From: Carboxylicivirga longa
GTDB lineage: Bacteria; Bacteroidota; Bacteroidia; Bacteroidales; Marinilabiliaceae
Length of the DNA stretch: 64,000 nucleotides
Direction of reading: 5' to 3'
Assembly (NCBI RefSeq): GCF_050589825.1
Contig: NZ_JBNGOZ010000003.1
Location: 62,001 to 126,000 of the forward strand
Shown here: positions 56,622 through 64,000 of the stretch, in pieces
Position numbering within the stretch: the first letter of the stretch is position 1
Layout: each line of letters begins with the position of its first letter
Made by a program: the position numbers and the translations under genes
The notes under the pieces: model-generated
What the model was told of the DNA's origin: nothing
Seen by the model: only the letters and a program-made list of their open reading frames with translations
Databases searched by the model: none

Positions 56622-57081
56622 GGTGGGGATACGTGACAAACCTTCAAAATTCAACCGCCTTATGGTTGTTAGTGGTGTTTTTAAGTTCGTTAGCATCATT
56701 CTTGTTATAAGATAGGGTTTAGGTTGTTGATCCCCATCCCCGCGCCCTTGGCACGGTACTTCCCCTTTTGCTGAGGCAAAAAGGGAAGAGGTGATGGGAT
56801 GTTTAGGTTTGATATTGCGAATGTTATGCCAAATCATACCCCCTTACACATCGTACATTGCTATTTGATCCATTCAGGATTATTGTATTAAAAACCACGA
56901 ATGTGGTTTACTTTGAATAGCCCTGGATGTAATCCTGGGCATATTAAGATAATATCGTTTTTGAATCCTGGAGGGATTTTAATCTTTAAATGTGTTTTCC
57001 CTCAGGTTAGCGGATAAAAAAATCACGCTAAGGCTGTAAGATATCCTTAGCGTGATCGCAAATAATTTTATCAGAAGTTTT
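56622..57081. repeat. 460-base repeat-rich intergenic region
   Basis: Contains several hairpins: outer CATCCC (56735-56740)/GGGATG (56796-56801) around CTTCCC-C-TTTTGC (56759-56771)/GCAAAA-A-GGGAAG (56776-56788); AAACCAC/GTGGTTT (56892-56909); GCCCTGGAT/ATCCTGGGC (56920-56940); AATCC/GGATT (56964-56978). The latter units recall short intergenic repeat families in Bacteroidota. No ORF with coding character. The terminator of the META gene is at 57022-57056. Confidence 0.6.
57022..57056 (-). terminator. Terminator after the META gene
   Basis: Perfect 12-base stem ATCACGCTAAGG (57022-57033) with CCTTAGCGTGAT (57045-57056), followed on the minus strand by TTTTTTTA. Confidence 0.85.
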
Positions 57082-57534
57082 CTACTCTGCTTTCAGGGTA
57101 AAAGCAAGTAACACAACATCATCTTTTATCAACTCCAGGGTGTTGCCGCTTATCTTGTACTGAAATTTTTGTTGCAGCAATTTGAAAAATTCATTTTCAG
57201 GCACGCCGCCGCAGTACATCTTGGTTGAAAATACATTACTGAAGGTAATGTTATCGCCTTCGATAAGTATTTGCGCACCAAAGGAGTTGCAGCCGCCATT
57301 ACCACCGGCTTTCTGTTCTGCTTTGTTAATGACAAGCATAGGCGTCTTAGCTACAAATCCTGCTTCGGCAGGTGTTTGCCCCTTAAAACTGCTCAGCTCC
57401 CACTGATTGGTCTCTGTAAATTGCTCACTAACACTTTGTGCAGGCGTTAATTGCGTGGCGGGAATGGTATTTTTTTGTGTCTTACAACTCATCATTGTTG
57501 AAATGGCCAAAAGGGCAAAAATTACTTTTTTCAT
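57082..57534 (-). CDS. META-domain (HslJ-like) lipoprotein
   Basis: 150 residues; lipobox MSC near 17. Motif NGGCNSFGAQILIEGDNITFSNVFSTKMYCGG with the typical cysteine pair is diagnostic of META domains. Secreted stress/envelope protein of unknown function. Confidence 0.85.
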   Translation of the reverse strand: MKKVIFALLAISTMMSCKTQKNTIPATQLTPAQSVSEQFTETNQWELSSFKGQTPAEAGFVAKTPMLVINKAEQKAGGNGGCNSFGAQILIEGDNITFSNVFSTKMYCGGVPENEFFKLLQQKFQYKISGNTLELIKDDVVLLAFTLKAE

Positions 57535-57806
57535 ATCTATCCGTTTATTTTAATTTGATGTTTCGACAATAAATATCGTGCCAAATTTAGCTCAAAAAAA
57601 AGAAAACTAGAACTAATCGTAGCGCAGCCGCTTTTCGCAGTACCGTCAGTAGATTGAAAACAAAGCCTTGAGTCTGTTGATAACTTATGAAGGTGCAAAT
57701 TGGGAAGCGCCCAAAGAAATTATATATTTGTCTTGCAAAAAAATGGCGGAGGTCTCAGTCTAGTGCAATGAGAACTACTGCATTTGCTTATATTAAAATA
57801 AATTGA
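57535..57806. promoter_or_regulatory. dnaX upstream region
   Basis: TATATTTG (57723-57730) exactly matches TAnnTTTG, and TTG at 57700-57702 has a 20-base spacer, a good promoter 77 bases before dnaX. Nothing else recognised. Confidence 0.45.
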
Positions 57807-59527
57807 ATGGAATATATTGTTTCGGCAAGAAAATACAGACCCGCTACCTTTCGTTCGGTTGTGGGACAGGATAATATTACTACTACACTAAAGAATGCTA
57901 TCAAAAGCAATCATTTAGCGCATGCGTATTTGTTCTGTGGCTCGCGTGGTGTGGGTAAAACTACCTGTGCGCGTATCTTTGCTAAGACAATCAACTGTTC
58001 GAATATATCGGATGATTTTGAAGCCTGTAATGCCTGCGAGTCATGTATGTCTTTTAACGATAATCGTTCGTACAATATTCATGAGCTGGATGCCGCCAGT
58101 AATAACTCGGTGGACGATATTCGCAGCCTGATTGATAAAGTGCGTGTACCCCCACAGTTAGGCAGTTATTCTGTTTACATCATCGACGAGGTACATATGT
58201 TGTCACAGGCGGCATTCAACGCCTTCCTGAAGACCCTTGAGGAGCCGCCGCGTCATGCTATCTTTATATTAGCCACCACCGAGAAGCACAAGATATTACC
58301 CACCATACTCTCGCGTTGCCAAATCTTTGATTTTAATCGCATTACCATATCCGATGCTGTTGGGCATTTGAAATACGTGGCCGAAAGCGAAGGAGTAAGT
58401 GTGGAAGAGGAAGGCTTGGCTGTAATTGCTCAAAAGGCCGATGGTGCCATGCGCGATGCGCTGTCTATCTTCGATCAGATCGTGGCTTTTTCGGGAAAGG
58501 ATATTAGTTATCAGCAGGTTATTGAAAACCTGAATGTGCTGGATTACGATTATTATTTTAAGCTAACCGATGCTTTTCTGGCTGAGGATTATAAGCAGGG
58601 GCTTCTTACTTTTAACGAGATTTTGCTTAAGGGCTTCGATGCACAGCATTTTATGGCGGGCCTCAATAGTCATTTTCGTGATTTACTGATGTGTCGCGAC
58701 GAAGCGACGGCAAGCCTGTTAGAAGTAGGGCAGAGCACGCGTGAGAAGTACAGCCGTCAGGCAGTGAATTGCTCGGTTGACTTTCTGTATGAGGCTTTGA
58801 AGATTATTAATGACAGTGAGCAAAATTACCGCTCGGCCAAGAATAAGCGCCTGCATATTGAGTTTGCCCTTATTCGCCTGGCGCGCATCATCAGCGAAAA
58901 AAAAAAGTAGCAGCCGATGAGCCGATTCCCATCGTAACGGTGGGTAAGGTGATTCCCAAGGCTACTGCGCCTGTCCGGCAAAATGCAGGCGGCAAGAATC
59001 AAGTACCAAAGATACCGCCACCCCCCAAAGCCAATGGCAGTGCAGGAGGTATCAGGTCGGTGTCTTTAAAAAATCTGGCGCAGAAGTTTCAACAACATGT
59101 TGTCGCTGAGCCTCAGGTAAACCAGCAGAAAACAGAAGCGCCCATCGATCCAAATTGGAAAGATGCCTTCAATCAGGAGCAGCTGGATACCGCATGGCGT
59201 AGCTATACACGGCAGCATGAATCATCACCTCGCCTGCATACCATTTATAAAAACCATCCGCCCAGGCAGGTGCAAGATGCCAGCCTGCGAATTACACTGT
59301 TGAATAAAACACAGGAACACGAACTCAATAAAGAGCGTGCTTCAATTCTTTCGTATCTAAGGCGTAGCCTGCGCAATGCGGCTATTCAACTGGATCTGGA
59401 AATTTCACAGGATGAGGGGACGCAAACGAAAAGAGCTTATACGGTAGCGGATAAGTATAAAGAGATGGCTGAGAAAAATCCGGCCCTGGTAGCTTTTCGT
59501 AAACAGTTTAACCTGGATTTTGAGTAG
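57807..59527 (+). CDS. dnaX: DNA polymerase III subunit gamma/tau, read through a -1 frameshift
   Basis: Zero-frame product gamma is 367 residues (57807-58910) and ends in EKKK then TAG. It has Walker A GSRGVGKTT (about 45-53), zinc cysteines CSNISDDFEACNACESC (about 65-81), DEVHMLSQAAFNAFLKTLEE and domain III. The stop directly follows the heptamer A-AAA-AAG inside a run of ten A (58897-58906). A -1 shift there joins it to the frame running to 59527, giving a tau form of 573 residues with a Pro-rich linker and an alpha-binding-type tail. The heptamer equals the known E. coli dnaX slippery site. A homopolymer sequencing error is the main alternative. Confidence 0.85.
58897..58944 (+). promoter_or_regulatory. 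dnaX slippery site with possible stimulatory hairpins
   Basis: A10 followed by G and the stop TAG. Downstream, CGATG/CATCG (58915-58934) lies 7 bases after the heptamer; CCCATCG-TAA-CGGTGGG (58928-58944) is an alternative stem. No clear SD-like stimulator upstream. Confidence 0.55.
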
Positions 59528-59632
59528 AGAACTGTAGGGGATGACATTTAGCTACTTAAGGTAGCTTGCATTAAACACATCCAGCAATTAAACGTTAACA
59601 TTAGGCATGTATTCATTTCATAATTGATTAAA

Positions 59633-61861
59633 ATGAGAACACAAACTCCGAAAATTATTTACACTAAAACGGACGAAGCGCCGGCCTTGGCAACCTATTC
59701 ATTATTGCCAATAGTAGAAGCCTATACAAGGCAGGCCGGCATAAGTGTTGAAACCCGTGATATTTCTCTGGCAGGTCGTATCCTTGCCAACTTTCCGGAC
59801 TATCTGAAGCCGGAGCAGCAGATAGATGATGCTCTTGCTGAACTGGGACAGATGGCCCAAACACCGGAAGCTAATATCATTAAGCTGCCCAATATCAGTG
59901 CCTCAATACCACAGATGCAGGCTGCTATTAAGGAGCTGCAGGCCAAAGGTTATGCCTTGCCTGATTACCCTGAAGAGCCACAGAATGCTGCCGAAGAGGC
60001 CGTTAAAACCCGCTATGATAAGATCAAAGGAAGTGCTGTAAACCCGGTTTTGCGCGAGGGTAACTCCGACCGACGTGCGCCGCGTGCCGTTAAGAATTAT
60101 GCCCGTAAAAATCCGCATTCCATGGGTGCTTGGCGTGCTGACTCCAAATCCACTGTGATGAGTATGAGCGAAGGTGATTTTTACGGTAGCGAGCAATCGC
60201 TGACCCTGGAAAAGGCGACCGTCGTGCGTATTGAATTGAGCGATGAGAAGGGGGAGAAGTATATTTTAAAAGAGGGTTTATCCCTTCAGAGTGGTGAGAT
60301 TATTGATGCTGCTGTTATGAGCAAGAAGGCCTTACGTGCTTTCCTGGCTGAGGCTATTGAAAAGGCCAAAGCGGATAATATCCTCTTCTCAGTTCATCTG
60401 AAAGCAACCATGATGAAAGTGTCTGACCCGATTATTTTCGGACAGGTGGTGGAAGTCTTCTTTAATGAAGTATTCGAGAAATACGGAGATCTGTTACGCG
60501 AGAACGGTATCTCGGCCAACAACGGCTTGGGCGATATGCTGGCCAAGATAGCAAAGTTGCCAATGCCCCAACGCAGTGAAATAGAAGCGACCATAGAAGC
60601 GTGTTATGCCGAGCGCCCACCGCTGGCCATGGTGAACTCCGACAAGGGTATCACTAACCTGCATGTGCCCAGCGATGTGATTATTGATGCCTCCATGCCG
60701 GCAGCCATTCGTAGCTCGGGTCAGATGTGGGGACCTGATGGAGAATTGAAGGATACTGTATATACTATTCCCGATCGTTCTTACGCCGGGGTATATCAGC
60801 AAACCATTGATTTTTGTAAGAAGCATGGGGCTTTTGATCCCACAACCATGGGAAGTGTTTCCAATGTGGGACTGATGGCGCAAAAAGCCGAGGAGTACGG
60901 CTCGCATGATAAGACTTTTCATATACCTTCAGCAGGAACGGTAAGCGTAATTGATGAAGACGGTAAAGTACTGCTGGAGCACAGCGTAGAAGCAGGTGAT
61001 ATCTGGCGCATGTGCCAGGTGAAAGATGCGCCGGTGCAGGACTGGGTGAAGCTGGCTGTTAAAAGGAGCCGGGCAACAGGAACACCCGCCGTATTTTGGC
61101 TTGATGAGATGCGGGCGCACGACCAGGAACTCATTAAAAAGGTAAAGGCCTATCTTTCTGATCATGATACACAAGGTTTGGAACTGTATATAATGGCGCC
61201 AGAGGAAGCCACCCGTTATTCGCTGGAGCGTATCATTAAAGGGGAAGATACCATATCAGTAACCGGCAATGTGTTACGCGATTATCTTACCGATCTGTTT
61301 CCCATACTGGAGTTGGGTACAAGTGCCAAGATGTTGTCTATTGTACCCCTTATGAAGGGCGGTGGGCTATTCGAAACCGGTGCAGGGGGCTCAGCGCCCA
61401 AGCATGTGCAGCAGTTTGAGCAGGAAGGTCACCTGAGATGGGATTCATTGGGTGAGTTTCTGGCGCTGGCCGTATCGCTTGAACACCTTAGCACAAGTAC
61501 TAATAATGCCAAGGCAAAAGTACTGGCCGAAACGCTGGATGAAGCAACAGAAACATTGCTTGAGAATCGTAAGTCTCCGTCGCGTAAGGTGAAGGAGCTG
61601 GACAACCGGGGAAGTCATTTCTACCTGGCCATGTACTGGGCACAAGCGCTGGCGCATCAAGGTAAAGATGCAGAACTGCAGGCTATCTTTATGCCTGTGG
61701 CACAGAAGATGGCCGAGCGCGAAGCGCTGATTGTGGATGAGCTGAATAAAGCCCAGGGAGCGCCCATGGATATTGGGGGGTATTATGCACCCGTATTTGA
61801 TTTGGCCTCAAAAGCCATGCGACCAAGTGAAACATTCAATGCATTAATCGACAGTTTGTAA
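59633..61861 (+). CDS. icd: Monomeric NADP-dependent isocitrate dehydrogenase
   Basis: 742 residues from ATG at 59633 (a TTG is three codons upstream). Length and motifs (NPVLREGNSDRRAP, ADSKSTVMSMSEGDFYGSEQS, MWGPDGELKDTVYTIPDRSYAGVYQ) identify the monomeric IDH-II family, unrelated in length to the dimeric enzyme. It oxidises isocitrate to 2-oxoglutarate making NADPH. Ends at a terminator. Confidence 0.95.
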   Translation: MRTQTPKIIYTKTDEAPALATYSLLPIVEAYTRQAGISVETRDISLAGRILANFPDYLKPEQQIDDALAELGQMAQTPEANIIKLPNISASIPQMQAAIKELQAKGYALPDYPEEPQNAAEEAVKTRYDKIKGSAVNPVLREGNSDRRAPRAVKNYARKNPHSMGAWRADSKSTVMSMSEGDFYGSEQSLTLEKATVVRIELSDEKGEKYILKEGLSLQSGEIIDAAVMSKKALRAFLAEAIEKAKADNILFSVHLKATMMKVSDPIIFGQVVEVFFNEVFEKYGDLLRENGISANNGLGDMLAKIAKLPMPQRSEIEATIEACYAERPPLAMVNSDKGITNLHVPSDVIIDASMPAAIRSSGQMWGPDGELKDTVYTIPDRSYAGVYQQTIDFCKKHGAFDPTTMGSVSNVGLMAQKAEEYGSHDKTFHIPSAGTVSVIDEDGKVLLEHSVEAGDIWRMCQVKDAPVQDWVKLAVKRSRATGTPAVFWLDEMRAHDQELIKKVKAYLSDHDTQGLELYIMAPEEATRYSLERIIKGEDTISVTGNVLRDYLTDLFPILELGTSAKMLSIVPLMKGGGLFETGAGGSAPKHVQQFEQEGHLRWDSLGEFLALAVSLEHLSTSTNNAKAKVLAETLDEATETLLENRKSPSRKVKELDNRGSHFYLAMYWAQALAHQGKDAELQAIFMPVAQKMAEREALIVDELNKAQGAPMDIGGYYAPVFDLASKAMRPSETFNALIDSL

Positions 61862-61885
61862 GATGCTGTTTTGAAATAGATTAAG

Positions 61886-61914
61886 AAACGCCGGTGTAGT
61901 ACGCATCGGCGTTT
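61886..61914 (+). terminator. Terminator after icd
   Basis: AAACGCCG (61886-61893) with CGGCGTTT (61907-61914), followed by TTT and A. Confidence 0.8.
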
Positions 61915-62064
61915 TTTATAGCTAACTTTTTCAAAGTTTTAGACTGTTGGAAAAGTCTCTTTCCTTGACTTGGGGTATTATATTGCAATATTTTCCTGGA
62001 ACATTTGGTCGGTTAAGCTGTTACAAAAGCGCCAATAAATTTCATATATTAAAGCGTTGGAACC

Positions 62065-62559
62065 ATGAAAAAAATTGCGATAGAACTTAAGTGGGGCATC
62101 ATCTTTTTTGCCATTATGTTACTTTGGGTAGTATTTGAGAAGATGATTGGCCTGCACGATGAGCGCATCGATCGCCACCATATCTTAACTAATTTCTTCG
62201 CCATCCCCGCCATTATTATTTATGTATTGGCGCTGCTCGACAAGCGCAAGAGTCTCGGCGGAGTCATGTCCTGGTCGCAAGGCTTTGTATCAGGGCTTAT
62301 CATTGCCCTTATTGTAAGTTTACTGAGTCCTCTGGGGCAGTATCTAACGCATAGCTATCTGTCGCCCCATTACTTTTCCAATATAATTGCTTATACAGTG
62401 GAGCAGGGACAGCTGAGCCGCGAACAGGCCGAGGCATATTTCAACCTACGCTCGTACATTCAACAAAGTATGGTGGGCAGCCTGATTATGGGTGCTGTAA
62501 CCGCAGCCATAATTGCCTTTTTTACCCGTAAGAAAGCCGATGATAATACTTATGCATAG
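62065..62559 (+). CDS. DUF4199 membrane protein
   Basis: 164 residues, four TM helices (about 8-26, 42-58, 71-90, 135-152) with a loop of about 40 residues before the last. Matches DUF4199, a Bacteroidota family of unknown function. Monocistronic. Confidence 0.85.
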   Translation: MKKIAIELKWGIIFFAIMLLWVVFEKMIGLHDERIDRHHILTNFFAIPAIIIYVLALLDKRKSLGGVMSWSQGFVSGLIIALIVSLLSPLGQYLTHSYLSPHYFSNIIAYTVEQGQLSREQAEAYFNLRSYIQQSMVGSLIMGAVTAAIIAFFTRKKADDNTYA

Positions 62560-62675
62560 AGGAGCAGGAGTATCTATTGCCTTGTTAGAATGCTGATTAT
62601 AAGACATGTATTGAATGTGCATTGCTTGTATGCTTTTTGCTTTTATAGTTAGCTTTAAGGCATATAATACCTTGC

Positions 62676-62710
62676 AATGTTTCAATATATGGAAACATTC
62701 ACTAACTTTG
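62676..62710 (+). promoter_or_regulatory. Toxin-antitoxin promoter with overlapping operator
   Basis: AATGTTTC (62676-62683) and GAAACATT (62692-62699) form an inverted repeat with an AT-rich centre. It overlaps the -33-like TTTC (62680-62683), which lies exactly 19 bases before a perfect -7 box TAACTTTG (62703-62710). The toxin start codon is 20 bases downstream. The antitoxin is the likely binder. Confidence 0.6.
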
Positions 62711-62730
62711 GATTGAAATAAGGGTCTCTT

Positions 62731-63078
62731 ATGAAGCAGAAATTTGAGGTGATATTTCTAGATGAAGCCATTGATTTTGTAAACAGTTTGGACAGTAAAT
62801 CACGCAATAAGATCTTCTATAACATCGACAAAACAAGATATTTAAATGACCCGAAACTATCTGAGAAACTCGAAGGTGAAATTTGGTATTTTAGGACAAA
62901 GTTTCTAACGCTTCAATATCGTGTGTTTGCTTTTTGGGATAAGACAGATAAGGTTGATACGTTGGTAGTAGCAACACACGGAGTTATTAAGAAATCAAAT
63001 AAAGTTTCAAATTCAGAAATTGAAAAAGCAGAAAAAATTAGACAAGAATACTTTAATAATATAAAGCGCCAATCATGA
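62731..63078 (+). CDS. RelE/HigB-type toxin (Gp49-like)
   Basis: 115 residues; core FEVIFLDEAIDFVNSLDSKSRNKIFYNI and LEGEIWYFRTKFLTLQYRVFAFWD fit the Gp49/HigB family of mRNA-cleaving RelE-fold toxins. Toxin-first order, overlapping the antitoxin gene by 4 bases (ATGA). Confidence 0.88.
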   Translation: MKQKFEVIFLDEAIDFVNSLDSKSRNKIFYNIDKTRYLNDPKLSEKLEGEIWYFRTKFLTLQYRVFAFWDKTDKVDTLVVATHGVIKKSNKVSNSEIEKAEKIRQEYFNNIKRQS

Positions 63079-63404
63079 ACACGAAGGGAAGTATGAAGAT
63101 GATGACTTTAGATGAGCTTAAAGATAAACATATCGGGAGAATAGGTTCTTCAGAACGAGACGATTATGAGTTTGAGCTGAAAGTTGAAGTTCTTGGAGCA
63201 ATGATTAAAAGCGTAAGAATAGAACGTAACTTAACCCAAGAACAACTTGGGGAATTAATAGGTGTCAATAAATCTCAGATATCGAAACTTGAGCGCAATA
63301 CGAAAAATGTTACAATAGAAACTGTGTTAAAAGTTTTTAGAGCCTTAAAGACCAACATAAAGTTTTCCATCGAAAAAATGGATGAAAATTACGGTCTGGC
63401 ATAA
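63075..63404 (+). CDS. XRE-family HigA-type antitoxin
   Basis: 109 residues with an XRE helix-turn-helix (RIERNLTQEQLGELIGVNKSQISKLERN, about 55-82). It overlaps the toxin gene by 4 bases; expected to neutralise it and repress the shared promoter. Confidence 0.88.
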   Translation: MNTKGSMKMMTLDELKDKHIGRIGSSERDDYEFELKVEVLGAMIKSVRIERNLTQEQLGELIGVNKSQISKLERNTKNVTIETVLKVFRALKTNIKFSIEKMDENYGLA

Positions 63405-63426
63405 AAAACACTAAAGTCAATATATC

Positions 63427-64000
63427 ATGGAGGATCCGATAAGTAGCAAGTTAATTGAGGCCTTGAGATTTAAAATGCAGCCGGTGGCAATAATTCACAC
63501 TGATGAAAAACCTGAAGAAGGACTGCATTTTAAGGAAGGAAGCAAGCGTGGTTGTGTGGCTTCTTTATTGGTGTCGGCAAGCAAGAAAGGCCGCCTTGCT
63601 TTTTTTGACCGTAATTCTTATGGTTGCCCCGGTGGAGGCACCGGTTTGGGCTTTGGCGATCGCTATGGGAAATTTCCCATCGAGTGCCTTTTGTCAACCG
63701 GCAATAAGGAGATGGCTCAGCAAATGGGGCGTGAAGGATCCATGATGATGGAGGGAGAACGGTTTTATAAGGACCCTAAGCTGGCGAGGAAATGGGTTGA
63801 TTCGTTGCCCATGACCGATGTGGATGCCGAGTATGTGGTGTTTAAACCCTGGGAACAAGTCACCGAGAAGGATAAACCCGAGTTAATCGTCTTTTTTGCA
63901 AATGCCGATCAACTGTCCGCTCTGGTGGTGATGGCCGATTATAATCGGGGAAGTAATCAAAGTGTGGCGGCGCCCTTTGGGGCAGCTTGTCAATCAATCC
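63427..64000 (+). CDS. DUF169 family protein, 3' end missing
   Basis: Starts at ATG 63427 and stays open to the right edge, about 191 residues visible. Features YGCPGGGTGLGFGDRYG and RGCVASLLVSASKKGRLAFFDR fit DUF169 proteins, which occur in anaerobes and some archaea; function unknown. It follows the antitoxin by 22 bases, possibly by chance. Confidence 0.85.
   Translation, partial: MEDPISSKLIEALRFKMQPVAIIHTDEKPEEGLHFKEGSKRGCVASLLVSASKKGRLAFFDRNSYGCPGGGTGLGFGDRYGKFPIECLLSTGNKEMAQQMGREGSMMMEGERFYKDPKLARKWVDSLPMTDVDAEYVVFKPWEQVTEKDKPELIVFFANADQLSALVVMADYNRGSNQSVAAPFGAACQSI

Noticed and set aside
56334..56837. 167-residue antisense open frame spanning the LysO gene end
   Set aside because: It crosses a gene end and a repeat region; codon use and residue composition look non-coding.
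58940..59527. Independent small gene after dnaX
   Set aside because: It starts at a GTG with no leader and its sequence is a tau-type C-terminal region joined to dnaX by the slippery site, so it is annotated as part of dnaX.
63503..63745. Short open frame inside the DUF169 gene
   Set aside because: A different frame over a well-matched DUF169 coding sequence; shadow.
1..64000. tRNA, rRNA, CRISPR or intact insertion sequence
   Set aside because: No cloverleaf, rRNA-like stretch, regular direct-repeat array or transposase was seen.

Overview
The window is a chromosomal segment from a member of the Bacteroidota, most likely Bacteroidales/Marinilabiliales-like. Indicators seen in the sequence are the ribosomal cluster rpmB-rpmG followed by a 50-residue DUF4295 gene and ftsY, a GldB-type lipoprotein, DUF4199, DUF1573 and META-domain proteins, TlpA/DUF4369-type lipoproteins, repeated matches to the TAnnTTTG -7 promoter box of this phylum, and weak Shine-Dalgarno sequences. 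The genus assignment is inference. No rRNA, tRNA, CRISPR array, intact insertion sequence or prophage was recognised.

Layout. Positions 1-4900: end of an unusual RND-ABC fusion exporter plus an ABC-2 permease. 4900-14260: housekeeping (small HTH protein, DEAD-box helicase, lipid kinase, pyrG-yidC operon, PEP carboxylase). 14350-21350: nitrite/nitrogen-oxide block, with porin, NrfA and NrfH in one operon, then Hcp, a ferredoxin-like protein and a divergent Crp/Fnr regulator; related palindromes lie upstream of nrfHA and at the regulator promoter. 21350-22050: N-formylglutamate amidohydrolase-like gene. 22400-27900: a signalling cluster with a periplasmic binding protein fused to a GcvH-like domain, a sensor kinase with c-type heme motifs, a sigma-54 activator and an archaemetzincin. 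28300-34340: CAAX-type protease, cinA, rpmB-rpmG-DUF4295-ftsY and rimO. 34560-43820: stand-alone PAS protein, chemoreceptor, S9 peptidase, folate enzyme with GldB, beta-barrel protein, nadE and a second Crp/Fnr regulator. 44080-52120: ferredoxin, M20 amidohydrolase, DUF1573 protein, meaB, two TlpA-like lipoproteins and lpd. 52260-57540: histidine kinase, sodium:amino-acid symporter, split LysO-type exporter, repeat-rich intergenic DNA and a META lipoprotein. 57800-64000: dnaX with an apparent -1 frameshift signal, monomeric isocitrate dehydrogenase, DUF4199, a HigBA-type toxin-antitoxin pair, and a DUF169 gene running off the right edge.

How the genes work together. NrfHA reduces nitrite to ammonium from quinol, Hcp deals with NO/hydroxylamine-type by-products, and the neighbouring Crp/Fnr protein is a good candidate for their shared regulator. 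The 22.4-27.9 kb cluster looks like a redox- or ligand-sensing sigma-54 pathway with unknown targets. The most interesting items are this heme-motif signalling cluster, the RND-ABC fusion whose ATPase domain seems to be interrupted by membrane segments, and the A10 slippery site in dnaX.
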